This document shows positions 1-12,900 of a stretch of DNA of 64,000 nt, piece after piece. Numbering within the stretch: the first letter of the stretch is position 1; each line of letters opens with the position of its first letter. A program made the translations under genes and the position numbers. The DNA is from Myrica gale (taxonomy: Eukaryota > Streptophyta > Magnoliopsida > Fagales > Myricaceae): NCBI GenBank assembly GCA_963930655.1, contig OZ005607.1, positions 18,736,374 through 18,800,373 of the forward strand. Reading direction: 5' to 3'. The notes beneath the pieces are model-generated. The model was given only the letters and a program-made list of their open reading frames with translations. It was not told where the DNA came from and did no database searches.

Positions 1-303
1 ACTATTCACTAATCATTCTTTCTCTTCTCCCACTCCATGTGGGACTCGGGGTGTCACAATCTCCCTCCCTTAAATCACTGACGCCCTCGTCAAAGCCGCC
101 AAGCCCACATTAGTACCCAGGGGCACCGCTAGTCACTTCTACGCTTTGACTTCAAAAGGACTAGTCAAGATTGCTTTGAAGCCCCTTGAAACATGTATAA
201 GTCTCAGTTCTACCCAATACACATCCAATGTGGGACTTGGCCTTATACTATTCAGTGATCATTCTTTCTCTTCTCCCACTCCATGTAAAACTCGAGGTGT
301 CAC
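1..303. repeat. Direct repeat pair, LTR/TRIM-like relic
   Basis: The first 57 bases recur with few changes at 249-303; both end in a CCCACTCCATGT...GGTGTCAC block. The period is 248 bp. The wording (short promoter-like stretch, then GTGGGACTCGGGGTGTCACA) is what many plant genomes carry as solo LTRs or TRIM elements. I see no coding capacity, primer-binding site or target duplication, so the class is inferred. The second copy has lost the GGG of the GTGGGACTC motif. Confidence 0.4.
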
Positions 304-617
304 ACATATACATGTATGCAAAGAAGTCTCGATTAAGCATTTTTACCATTGAGCTTAAAAATAACAAATGCATTGCAAGATATTCAAACAAGAACTCTAA
401 CCTAAATGTGAGATTACAGTTAAGCATGCAACATAGAATCTCCAAAGTAGACCGCGCAAACAAGCCAAGGATTAGACTGCTTCAAAGTTCAAGTTATAAA
501 AAAAGTGAGTAGGACTACAATCGAGTTGAGTTGAAGCAAATACTGAATACTCAAGCTTGGTTCTTTTACTTCATTCTCTTTTTTCTTAAGCACAAGTCGG
601 GGTTGAGCTTATTGCCA
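304..617. other. Non-coding stretch, inside TSL intron 7 by inference
   Basis: AT-rich sequence with no exon homology I can recognise and only short chance ORFs. It lies between the left-edge repeat and the LINE at 618. If the TOUSLED gene is intact, this is intron 7 sequence, since its kinase exons would lie further left. Confidence 0.4.
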
Positions 618-740
618 AACTTGAAAATATGTTTTTTTTTTTATAAATAAGTCAATCTCATTAGAAAAATGAATACAATACAAAGACTATACCGCAAACA
701 CTATTCTAAACAAGCCAGAAAAGAAGCAAAATCGACAAAA

Positions 741-3700
741 TCAAGAAAGGGGCAACCAAGCACCGAGTTCCCCCAAGAAAAACAGCAAAGATAGAAAGAC
801 ACCCTGCAACCTATCCAAGGACAAAGAACAATCCTCAAAACATCTACTATTACGCTCACGCCAAAGACACCACCAAATACAATGAGGAATCATTTTCCAA
901 ATAGCCTTCGCAATGGGGTTTCTTAAACTTCTCTTCCAACACCTCAGCATCTCATCCACCCTCTCCGGCATAACCCATTGGAAATTCAAGATTTAAGCGC
1001 ATGGGACCATAGCCCACACGCATAGGGACAATGCAACAAAACATGATGAACTGATTCCCCACTACATCGGCATAAGAAACACCAATCAGCAATAATGAAA
1101 CCTCTTCTACGAAGGTTATCAGTAGTTAAGCTCCTACCAAGAGATGCCTCCCACACAAAGAAAGAAACCCTCATAGAGAACAAAGATCGCCAAACATCCT
1201 TCCACGGGAAAGAAGGAGCAGCCCCTCCTCTAAGCGCACCATACATCGATTTAACAGAAAACTTTCCATCCTTAGAACCCATCCACTCGAGCACATCCTC
1301 TTCCCCTCTACTGATGGTAACCCCTAGGGCTGTGCATTGGCGGTGGCGGTGGCGGTTATGCCCCCCACCGCCACCGCCATTGGGCGCTGACACATGTGTT
1401 ACCACCGGCACCGCCACCGGTGGTAACACATAACCGGGCCCAGCGGTAGCGGTACCACCGGTGGCGGTGGCGGTGAACCGCTACCACCGTAGGCCTCGGT
1501 TCGGGCCAATTGGGCCCCTATTTTGGGCCCTTTTGGGCCTTTTTTGCCCCATTTTTGGGCGTTTTGGGCCATTTTAGCCCCTTTTTACGAGCATTTTTTA
1601 TCATGGCCCAGAGGTTTACCACGTTGAGCCTTTTTTCCTCCCGGAGGTTTCAGGGAGGAAACGCCGTCCGGGGAGGGGCCGAGGGGGAGTCGAAGTTAGG
1701 CCTGTCGGGGGGATTCGGGAAGGGGGGTCGGGGGTAAGGAGGTCGGGGGTGAGGGTCGGGGGGGGGATTCGGGAACTCGACGGGAAGGGGGGTCGGGAGG
1801 GATAGGGAATAGGGATCGAAAAAAAACCCTAAGGGCCTTAAGTTATGTTTTGGTTTTTTGCTAAAAAACGACGGCGTTTTGGTTTTATTTTTCAAAAAAC
1901 ACCCTTATTAAAACGACGTCGTTTTTGTTAAAAAAAAAAAATAGTTCTGGGTGGTGAACCGCCCAGCGGTGGACGGTGGCGGTGCCGGTTAACCGGCCCA
2001 CCGCCGGTACCGGTGCACACCCCTAGTAACCCCATACACTAAGGCAAAGAAAGCATCAAAATCCTCCAACTCCCAGTCATTAGCAGCTCTAGAGAACGGA
2101 ACATTCCAAGCCACATCACCACCATCCTCTACCAGACAATCCGCCACCAAAGCCTCCTTACAACGAGATACAGAGAAAACCATAGGGAAAGTGAGACTCA
2201 AGAGCTGATCACCACACCAAACATCATGCCGGCACCACTCCCCCACCTTGAACCGAATGTGCTTACTAAAGGCATCCCAACCTTTGCTAATGAACCTCCA
2301 CAAGCTAAACCCATAAGGGCCACGGCGAAAAGATGTTTGCCAACCTCCAATCATGCATCCATATTTTTCAGCAATTACCCTCCTCCACAATCTATCCCTT
2401 TCCATGGCAAACCTCCATAACCATTTGCTTAATAACGTTGTATTAAACATTCTAATGCTACGAATGCCCAACCCTCCATCATACAACGGAGAACACACCT
2501 TATTCCACTTCACAAGATGGAGCTTATGAACGTCACCATCACATCCCCAAAGGAAGTCCCGTTGGATTTTCTCCATCCTACTCGCTACCCCCACCGGAAT
2601 AGGGAACAAAGAAAGGAAATATGAAGGTAAACTCGAGAGAGTAGATTTGATAAGAGTTAACCTACCGCCCTTAGAGAGTACATGCGCTTCCATCCCGCCA
2701 AACGACATTCCATCCTCTCAATGATCTCATCCCAAATGTGAATGTTTTTGAAAGAAGCACTCAAAGGAAGGCCAAGGTACTTAATAGGCAAGGAGGAGAC
2801 ACCACACCCTAAGATATCTGCCAACTCCTGGACATTCTCCACCTTACCAATAGGGATGACCTTGGACTTAGAGAGGTTAATTTTTAGGCCCGAAACCGCC
2901 TCGAAGCATAAGAGAAGGCATCTGAGATTCCGAAACTGCTCAGCAGCCACCCCACATCACTAAAGTATCATCAGCAACCCCCTCATTCGACACTCCTCCA
3001 ACTTTAAAACCTCGTAACCCCCCATGCACCACAACCTCCCCCATCATATGACTAAAAGCCTCCATCACAATAACGAACAACAACGGAGAAAGGGGATCTC
3101 CTTGGCGCAAGCCGCGGGAGCTACTGAAGAACCCTTTAAGGGACCCATTAATAAGCACTATTAAAAAAAGGCTTAGGTATCAAGACAATAAAAGAAGTGT
3201 TCAGGCTCCTAACAAACTTCCCCTCCTTCGCAAATGCATTAAACACCAACATCACATCCCTTTTCACCACATCCCAACAAGATTTAAAAAAGGCTAGAGA
3301 GAAACAATCCGGACCCGGCGCCTTATCCCCATTCATGCTATTCACCACACTCGTCACCTCCTCCTCCTCAAACGGCCTTTCAATGTACTCAGCATCCTCC
3401 TCCAGAATACTACCGAACTCCAACCCGTCCAACAACGGGTGCCAACCAAATGGCTCCGTATACAAAGAAGCATAATAATCAACGATCGTTCCTGAAATCA
3501 CAGACGGGTCCTCCACCATCTAGATTTCTGTCTCCAACTCATTTCCTCCAACTCAATTAGACGGTCAAGCTCCCTGGATACAGTCAACTTCCTCTCCTTA
3601 CCCTCCTCATCCATAGTGCCCCTCTCATCCAACTCATCAAGAGAAGATAACTCCTGTAAAAAAGAAGCTTTACGAACAAAGAGATCTCCGAAGACATCCC

Positions 3701-4434
3701 TATTCCACGTTTTAAGATCCTGCTTCAAAGCTTTCAGCTTTGAGTCTAACACAAAGCTAGCAGAACCGCTGAAAACATAACCCCGCCACCACTCCCTAAC
3801 CATCTCCACAAAACCTTCCACCTTGAGCCACATATTCTCAAAGCGAAAAAGTTTCATAGAATCCCCCCACCTCCCGCCCTCCAACAATAAAGGAAAGTGA
3901 TCCAAATACAACCGGGGTAACCTCCGCTGGATAAGCTCCGGATACACAGATTCCCAACTGGAACTAACCAGAAAACGATCAATTCTAGACCACGACTGAT
4001 GAGTTCTACCATTAGACCAAGTATATAACCCACCCACCAGCACAAGATCCACCAAACCACACTCGGAAATGAAAGTTGAAAAGTCACCAAGGAAAACTCC
4101 ACAACGATGAGATTCCCGCCAACTCATCCCATAAGAGCCTCCTACACCGAGATAGAATAGGAACCAATACACGAGTCCTCCATCTCCATAACCCGAGAAT
4201 CCCAGAGAATCAAGATACCCCCCGAGGCACCTACAGCCTCCAAGTTACACCAATTAACATGAGGTCCACCCCACCCCACACCCGTCTCACCAAAGCCCTC
4301 GAAACAGACGACACTTTAGTCTCCTGGAGACACACAAGATCCACCTTCCACCCTCGTAACAAATTCCCCACTCCCTTGCATTTCGTAACATCATTCAGCC
4401 CCCTAACATTCCAACTGACAGTCATAGGCTTCAT
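741..4434 (-). pseudogene. LINE copy A ORF2 remnant (EN-RT-zf-RVT)
   Basis: Starts [15 protein letters not shown], the endonuclease/exonuclease/phosphatase opening, with CLQETKVSSVSRALVRR following. Frames at 4434-4231, 4172-3498, 3519-3148, 3158-2940, 2950-2657, 2708-1989, 1429-986 and 989-741 give successive parts of one protein. Between the FIVLIPKP block and [10 protein letters not shown] about 90 residues of the RT core are missing compared with copy D (13701-19665). The ADD catalytic box is preserved as VADDTLVMW, but the residues just before it are deleted. The C-terminal zf-RVT region ([20 protein letters not shown]) lies beyond the hAT insertion. Confidence 0.88.
1317..2033. mobile_element. 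Non-autonomous hAT element inserted in LINE ORF2
   Basis: A 701-bp GC-rich element (1325-2025) flanked by a perfect 8-bp target duplication GTAACCCC at 1317-1324 and 2026-2033, the size typical of hAT. Its ends are imperfect inverted repeats (TAGGGCTGTGCA at left; the right end reads TAGGGGTGTGCACC on the other strand). Inside are arrays of GGTGGCGGT and GGGCC-rich sequence, no transposase. Removing it and one duplication rejoins the LINE frames 1429-986 and 2708-1989, so it arrived after the LINE. Confidence 0.92.
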
Positions 4435-4488
4435 AATACAATAGCTAAGGCCCTCCCCGACTTCTTGTTCCTTCAAGAACTAGAAGCT

Positions 4489-6123
4489 TCATAATTCACC
4501 GAAGACTCTTAAGGCCTTCATTTCCCTCACCAATTTACCCCCTGACCGCCCCACTGATCTTCCACAAGGTTGTCCCCTCTCTTTCTCTAATGCTGCAAAC
4601 AGCAACAACTCAGACTCATGCCCCTCACAGGATACACCCACCACATGCCTAAAAGACTCAACCTTATCCAAAACCCAACTAGAAGGTTCCTGTTGTGGTA
4701 GAAGCATCCTCAGAGGCTTAACGAGCATCTCAGATCCTCCATTTTCAATAACATCCAACTCCCCACCTTTTTTGTTGAAATAGACACCTCCCATCGAAAC
4801 ATCCACTTCATCTACATCCTTTACTAACTGTACCAGATCTGCACCATTGATTTCCTCCACCTCCGAAGCCTCAATCGTACCTATTTCATCGATTTCCCCC
4901 TCCTCCACAACCTTAGGTATAACCGAAACTCCCAACTCAACCACCCCTCCCACAACACCCAAGTCTGAATTTTTAGAAAATACCTTAACAAATCTTGTCG
5001 ACGCCTTTCCCGTCGCAGCCAGCATCTCCTCAGGCAGTCCCCACGCCGGTACATCCATCCCCCAGCCGTCAGGAGCCCCCAGTAAAATCGACGGCGTCGT
5101 CTGTCCCACGCCGGCGCCGATAGCCATCGATCTACTAGCCGGCGACTTCGGGTCAGCTCCATACTTGCCGGCCGCAACTGGGCTAGCTGCCAAAGGAGTT
5201 GGCGCCAGCTTCTGGGTTGATGTCTCCATCCCGTCGGACCCGAGAAGCTTCCCTTCTGCGTGTTCCATCTCAAAACACCCCAGGCCCAAATCATTAACGA
5301 GTTGGGCTTCCTCAACAGCATCACCTTGGGCCTCGGTGTTTTGTTTTGCCTCCAACTTAAAACCACATACAACGCATTTTAAGTTGCTAATGGGCCCAGA
5401 CTTGGGTACCGAAATCCCTTTCTTGTTTTTTACCCGCCCAATAAACCAATCCAGCTCGTCTATAATCTTCATTAAATGTTGCCATAGTGTTGTGTCAGTA
5501 TCAGCCACCAACGCATACTGCCCCTCCGAAAAATCATGGGAAATCACAGTTCCTTTCTCGAGCTGTGTGTGAGACCAAAACAGACTGTTTTTGCATGCTA
5601 CACACGTCAACCTAAACACTACAATGCTCCCCCTTCCCCTCCACTTTCTTCTCCGACAAGCCAGACTTTGTCATATCTGCAAAGGATAAACCTTCCCTGA
5701 CTGGTGCACCGACAGACCCCCTTCTCTTACGTATGAGATCACCTATGGCGGAAATAATCTCTTCGCATGTCACAGCAAAGGACTGCCACCCAACTCTGGA
5801 CTTCCCCTCCGGAACCATCACAGCCCCGCGCCTACGTCTCTCCCTATATTCAGCGAGAGCAATATATCTACCGCTCTTATTCGAACAAGATTGGGCTAAA
5901 AAGCACGTGGAGACTCATTGAACTTTTCTGAAAAATCATCAGGGACGTCAGACTTCACCAATTTTTCAAACAGGTTCGCCAGCCAAACCACCCCATATCT
6001 ACCAAAACGAATGGCACTTTGAGCTTTCCTATTCTGTTCAGTTAACGTGACAATGCCAAAGGCACTCACAGAGAACTGAAACGACTTCGCTTCAATCACC
6101 ACACTACGATAAAACGCCATCAA
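4489..6123 (-). pseudogene. LINE copy A ORF1 remnant
   Basis: Pieces at 6123-5896, 5821-5612 and 5619-4489 together cover the ORF1 seen intact in the copy at 17422-19506. The N-terminus keeps the [16 protein letters not shown] and [17 protein letters not shown] blocks, the middle keeps a MMVPEGKSRVGWQSF block and a CVVCGFKLEAK CxxC motif, and the C-terminus keeps SFRHVVGVSCEGHESEL. ORF1 of L1 elements is an RNA-binding chaperone of the RNP; here this is assumed from position. Frameshifts separate the pieces. Confidence 0.85.
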
Positions 6124-6181
6124 AAACTAGAATTTTGCTCTTACAATGAACGGTTTATTTCCCCAACTTGAAAATATGTTT

Positions 6182-6953
6182 AGACTTGGTTCATTTACTT
6201 TTAAACAAGCTTGAACTTGTTCGTGAGCTGCATCACTATTTACTACTTCCTCATAAATCATTTCCATCACTGAATTTTATACATTCTAATAAATCATTTA
6301 ATCAGTAGTTATAGCTATTATCAGATAGTATCACACATGTTAGTAAGATAAACTATATTCGACTTAGAGATATTAAATTCACCAACCTTATATTGCTAAA
6401 ATCCTTGTGTTGCTACAAAATTATATAATTTATTCTTTTCTATAAACATGAATATTAAAATCTCGTCTTATGACCTCATGAACAAATTTTACAATCTAAT
6501 CTCAAGTGTAAGTGAGTATCTATTACAATTTATTTCTAAATGCGTGCATCTATAGATACGTAAACATACATATGAAGTTATATCAATTCTAATAGCATAT
6601 AAGCCACGTCTATTGCATTAGGAAAAGAATTCCTCTCATCTATTCAAATATTTGTCAATTTCAACCCAATTCACATCTGAATAACCAGAAAGATTGGAAA
6701 AGGCATAGAAGGGTGACACATCATGGCTTGTTTATTACTTGTAAACTTCAGCATCATTAAACAGTTCTACACCCTCTGGTGTGCTTTTCGTTTTTTCTCC
6801 TTTGTTTCCTCTGTAGTATCAAACATCATTAAATATTAGCTTCTTTGGCTCTACAATCTTCTTTCCAATCCTACTTCTCCTAAATTCATCATGACCATCA
6901 AAGCACATAAATCTACTTCCAAGTGCCACTACTAGAAGCAATTAATGAAGTAC
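6182..6953. other. TSL intron 7, non-coding
   Basis: AT-rich sequence between the right target duplication of LINE copy A and the donor site of TSL exon 7 (complement of AAGTAC at 6948-6953). I searched both strands by eye for the next TSL exon, which in the Arabidopsis protein encodes a TGTIIAETWEDGQ segment, and did not find it. Nothing else recognisable. Confidence 0.5.
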
Positions 6954-9900
6954 CTGATTACACCCACATTGCCAAGTCTCAAAGAGTCCTGCCGTACCTT
7001 CATCCTAGCTTCCTGTCTCTGAGCTTTTGAAACAGATATCAGCAGATCAGATATTATCTTCGTTCTCTGAAAGGATAGAGAAAACCAGTGTGAAGAGAAA
7101 GCCAAAACCCGTCATATGGCAAAAATTTGCCAATTATACACCTACCAATCAATACATTCACACACTCAATCCTGTCTCAGTTACTAATCTATAAAGCAGA
7201 CTACATGCACACAAAAATCCAAGACTTGGGATTGTGATATCTGTCGTTTAAGTAACAACATAAGATCATGTGTAAATCAATCTCTGACTACAATATTCTG
7301 TGAGGCAGAACCACCAGAGCCGATATTCCATGACCCAAATCAAGAGCTAATCGCAACATCACGAAGAAGTGGTTTCCACCCATCAAGGAGAAAGCACACT
7401 CATGAGGTACCTTGTGCAACTATTGAGGTACCTCATACCTCGCCAAGTGTGGCACTTATCTATAAGGGTCTATAGAAGGTTCTTCATCACTGCCCTCTTC
7501 ATGTGGTCTCTTTTTGCATACCCTTTCACTTAGTTTTTGAAACACAATGAACTAATGCTAATCGGCACTTTAAAGGCATCAGGGAATCACAACAGCCATA
7601 AAATGAGAAGCTCCGAAATTACAAGTTGTAACCGCTTCATGATCAAGATCCTTAAAGAAGCACACCTTAGGCTTCATTTGATGTTCGTAGTCTTTGAGGT
7701 CCTTCAATTCCTGCTAGAAATTACAATTGAAAAAAGAAACTTCATACAAAGAAAAGAAAGTGCTGCATCACACTGTAACAAATGAACAAAGACATTCTGC
7801 AAGAAAAGTTCAAGAAAAAAAATGCCAACCTATTAAAATATAAATTGTATTGCACTATACATATGGTAAGCATTTTATACATATTGCAATCTATCAATTA
7901 CCTTTTCCAACTGGTGGTGAAGATTTTCATACTCGGAGGCCTCTTGACGTGATCTACGCAATTCCTCCTCTAGTGCTGCAACTTTTGCACGTAAAGATGC
8001 AACATCCTCCTAATTTAATGTGACAAAAAGATTAAAAGCTTGTTTGACCCTGGAAAGTTCTTATAGAAGAATCTTCTTGCTTTAGATATACTTTTTTTTA
8101 TGCAGTTTTTCTCTTCTTTTTTTTATTTATCTACAATATTCGGCCAAAGACTAGCAGAACATATCCTCACCACATTATTTTGAGACGATTAAACAGTGTG
8201 CCAAAAACAATACCTCCAATGGAGAGCGAATCTCATTCCGAAACTGCTCTTTGGGCCTGCTATCCTGCCACAACCAACAGAGGGCATACCAATTAATTTA
8301 ACGGCCATAAATTGATGTCACTTGAGAAATTATCCCAGTACATAAGAACCCTCCCTATTATAACCCATGTCCAACACATTCCCCCATATTTTTAGATAAG
8401 TATACGAACACCTTTTCATCTTATTCCACCTATCAAAGCTGAAATACCCCTGACTGCATACAGTGGGAGAGAATGAATGAGAAATAAGTGGCATAAGAGC
8501 CAGGTCCCACATGGAATCCTTACTCGGTGGAACTTATCCTTATAATGACTCCAAGGAACTCCAAAGCAATGTGGCTGAAGTGCATATGGGGCTAGAATTC
8601 TCTTGGGGTGTTACAAATAATATCAGAGTCAGACTTAGTAATGACCGATGTGGGTATCCCAAGTCCCATGTAAAGTGGAGAGGAGCACGAATGAGAATGA
8701 GTGTCATAAAAAGCAATCTTGACCTATTCTTGTGAAGTTAAAGTGCATACATAACTATAATGTTACAAAGGTTCCAAAACGATCACAAAGACATCTGGAA
8801 AAAAACTGTCCCTTCTCTAAGCCCTTTTAGGGCCCAACTAATCACAAGTCGGGTGGCGCCCCCTGCCACATGATTAAACATTTACCAAAACAAAGCCCCA
8901 CAGGGATGCACTAGACGAGTTTGAGATAGGTAAAATGCAAATATCTGTCGGAAGAGAGATATATGAAGAAATTTCACAAGGTCAAAATCCACAAGGTAGG
9001 AAAAGGATATCTCATACATCCTATATGAAAGTACTGTATTTCAGATTTATGAGGGTCAACTGCACAGTTAAAACATATTGGAAATATATAATATAATTCA
9101 TTAATGTCACTTAGAAAATGCCCTGAACGTTACAAAATATTTGCTTACCTTGAAGTGACAAATATGGCAATAATAACTTAACCTAAATATCACCTATCTG
9201 TCCATAAATCATAAGGCAACAAAAACAATAAAATGCAGCCATCAGGCCCTCTTTTTATCATAAGATCTAATTGGACCATGGCAATCCACCTATCCTATGT
9301 ATCACAAATGAAAGATGTCGGTCCATTGTATTCTTTACTAACTCACTATGCAACACATTATGCAGGTCGGAAAGATTATCACACTCCTGACATAACAAGT
9401 TTTAAGCGAGGAGGAACATGTGTTTTATTTTTTTCATCACTGATGCTCATCTCCCAGATCTTACAACCAAAATCACAAGGAAAACAAAAAGAAAGGTACT
9501 GAAGACGGGCAGGGGGTAACTTCATTAACCATCTTTATAGCAGGATAATTTTGCATATGAAATATTATCCCCTAAAGAAATCAGAAACGAGATGAAAACG
9601 CTTCATGCAAAGGAGCATACCTTCGGATATGAGTTCTCAAGCTGACCATTTGAAGGTGAGACAGTTGAAGAAGAGACTTGTGATTTTGTCTGCTCGTTAA
9701 CTCTGGAACCACGGCCTCGACCTGAAACAACATATCCCCTTCCACGACCCTGTTTTTTTCTATTTACATCAGAATTAGATTTGGACTCCAAGGTTTCAGC
9801 TACTGCCTGAAATGTTTTTTCTCACAACCTTTAGTATGTAATCCATCTCATGAAATGAAACACAGGAAAAATTGAAGTATAAATGCCTAAGGATTCAAAA

Positions 9901-12900
9901 TCAGTACCACCAAAGTATTGAACAGCAATAATCTCTAAGGCCCATATCACATATATGTAGGCCTGTATCCAAGTATGTATTTATATCAACAAATGTTGTG
10001 CTCCAAGACTCCACAACAGTATAATGTTGAGTAACGGACAGCCTTTTCTCTCTAGCGCTGAGTGAGAGATGAGTGGTAGTCCGGCGAGTGGTAGTCCGGT
10101 GTCTGGTTGGTTTCTTCGTTAAGTTTTTTTCCAGCGGTTGGTGTGTTTTAGCAGTGTTGTTCTGATACCTTTTTACGTAACTTTTGCATTGAATCTAAGG
10201 AATTCCAAGTATCAATTCGCGCCAAGGGAGTATTAAGTTTTCATAATGGAGTTTCAAGTCCATGAGTTTGATTCAGTTGGGGAGGTTTGGGGCAGTTTGG
10301 ATGACGAATATGTTAGGAAGATTGAAGGAGGCAGATGCTGGTATCGATTTTGCTTCCAAGTTTAACGAATAAAGTCGTGCTTTCCTAGCGCAACGTTGCT
10401 CGAATAAAGATGGAAGGTATATTGTCGTTGCAGAATACGGTGGACGTCGGATGGGGGCGGTGATGATCCCTGAAGGAAAGTTTGGATTTGGGTGGAAGAT
10501 TTTGAGTAGGATTTTTCAGGAGGTGGTCTCCTTCATTTCTTCTTCGCGTCGTCGTAAGGGTAATATTTCTGGTGCTTCAGGCATTCGGGCTGGAGTTTCC
10601 TTCGCCAATGTGGTAGAGATAGGCACGCCAGAGAAGGTTGACGGCGTAAAAATTTCAAAACTTGAAACCGTCAATGATGACAACAGGAGTACAAAGGCAA
10701 TTGAAACGCCATTGGCGTTGCATGCAGATTTGGTGGCGGACGTTGTGGCTTCCAAAAATACTGCATTAAATGTGCAGAAGTCAGCTGTCTCGGATGTAAA
10801 GTTCCCACGTCCTCACAGAAAATCAGTGTGTCATCAGCAAAGAGTAAGTGTGAAATACTCACCCCATTACTACCTCCTCTCCCTACCTCTAAACCCTTAA
10901 GAGCACCTCGTCCAACCGCCTCATTCATCATTCTGCTGAAGGCTTCCACAGCAATCACAAACAAGAGGGGTGAAAGAGGATCACTCTGACACAACCCTCG
11001 AGAACTGCCAAAGAAACCTTGTGGAGAGTCATTCACCATCACCGAGAACTTAACCGTAGAGATACAAAACTCAATCTAACGACACCACTTTCTCCCGAAA
11101 CCCGCATCACCTTAAGAGATACAATAAGAATTTCCAATTCACATGATCATAAGCCTTGTAAATATCAAGTTTGCACATAACTCCCGGATATCCAACCTCA
11201 ATCTCGAATCAATGCACTCATTAGCGATCAAAACAGAGTCCAAAATCTGTCGCCCCCTTACAAAGGCATTCTGAGAAGGCGAGATGATTTTTTCCAGAAC
11301 CAACTTCAACCTATTTGCCAACACCTTGGCGAGAATCTTGTACACCCCTCCCACCAAACTTATAGGACGAAAGTCTTTCAACTCCACAACACCTGCTTTT
11401 TTAGGAATAAGAACAATAAAAGTAGCCATTATGTGAGATGGCTAGTCTGAATGGGTTTTGGGTTGCATTCTCTATTTCTATGGGTTAATTCGGGTTTAGG
11501 CAATCCTTTTGTGGATTTTCCAGATTTTCTCAGTTATTTAGCTTGTATGCTTTAGTAGTTGTCAGTATAGTCTCTTGTACTGTCTTCTTTCTTTTCTCTA
11601 ATAAGATTGGCTTACTTATCAAAAAAGAAAAAAGTTTGCAGCTGGTTTGTCGTCTAATGCTTTGAATTCCATTTGAACTCAAGTGACGGGCTTGAGGAGG
11701 CAATTGGATGGGCTGGTTGAGTTGTAGGGAAAGAAGCCGGAAGGGGGCCTAAAGGGGAGTGAATTCCAAGTGTCAGGTGTGTGGGTTTTTGTTTAAGGCC
11801 CAAAAGGCCTTGAAGGTTCAAGTGTAAAACCATGCGTTGGGCTCCTCTCTTGTAGGGGATGCGAATGAGGTTGAGTCGGACTTTGGGCTAGATCATGGGC
11901 CGGGTGTAAGGTTTGGCGGCCTGGGGCCGTGTCTTATGGATAGGGAGAAGGTTTTTTTTTTGATAAGTAAGAAAATTTATTAAAGAAAAAGAGCAGTACA
12001 AAGATTGTACTGACAAGAACTACAACATACAAACAAAGAAACTTAAGAAATCCTGGAAATCAAAAAAAGGGCCCCCTAAACATGCATTAGCCCAAAAAAA
12101 CAGAGTAAGCATCAAACCACCCTGCAAACGCGCAATAGACAAAGCAGAATCCTCAAAGCAACGCCTATTCCTCTCCCTCTCCCTCTCCCTCCAAAGGCTC
12201 CACCAAATGCAAGGAGGAATCATCAACCAAATAGCCTTAGCTAGAGGATCCTTAAACTTTCTCCCCCAACAAATCAAAACGTCTCCCACCCGCTCCGGCA
12301 TAATCCAATGAAGATTAACCATAGAGAAAACATGCTGCCACATACCTCTCGCCACCGGACAATTTAGTAGAACATGGTTAATCGACTCACCATCCCCTTT
12401 ACATAAGTAGCACCAATCAATCACATAAAGACCTCTACGCCTCAAGTTATCAGTAGTCAAAGTCCTACCATGTGTAGCCTCCCAAACAAAGAAGGAAACT
12501 CTTGTAGGGACTTTAGAAGTCCAAATCCGACGCCAAGGGAAGGACACAGCTCTACCACCAGCAAGCAAAACATAGAAAGACTTAACAGAAAACCTACCAT
12601 CCTTGCCAGTGATGGGAAGGGGATTGGTGCAATGTCGAAAGCAGGTGTTAGAGAGGTTATTGAGGGTCTGTGCTGGTTGCTGGGTTGATAGAGCAAAGTC
12701 ACGGTGGGGCTGCGGACATCACTGTTTTGTCGTCGGCGCAAGGAGTTGGGTCGTCATTAGTGCCCCTCTTTCTGGCAACGGTAATGTTTTGAATCCTCTT
12801 GCTGGGAGTTGCAACGTGGTTATGCACTCTAAGCCGATGGCTGATGAGCCTCTTGCGATTGCCGAACATTCCGATTCGGTTGCAAATGTGGAGTGTAGGG

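Larger units (their letters stand above)
618..6181 (-). mobile_element. Decayed L1-type LINE (copy A) with target duplications
   Basis: A non-LTR retrotransposon read leftwards. It is bounded by a perfect 17-bp target duplication AACTTGAAAATATGTTT at 618-634 and 6165-6181. The T-run after 634 is the complement of its poly(A) tail. It has the two-ORF layout of plant L1 elements: ORF1 near 6123-4489, then ORF2 with endonuclease, reverse transcriptase and a C-terminal zf-RVT segment. The reading frames are broken in many places and part of the RT core is deleted, so it cannot move by itself. A 701-bp hAT element sits inside ORF2. It lies in TSL intron 7, opposite no gene but in the same orientation as TSL. 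Confidence 0.93.

Noticed and set aside
1510-1895. ORFs on both strands in GC-rich DNA (75 and 81 codons)
   Set aside because: They lie inside the hAT element in low-complexity GGGCC and CCGCC arrays; compositional artefacts.
10451-10900. 149-codon ORF as a host gene
   Set aside because: Matches LINE ORF1 ([11 protein letters not shown] block) and then runs into the inverted LINE; transposon-derived.
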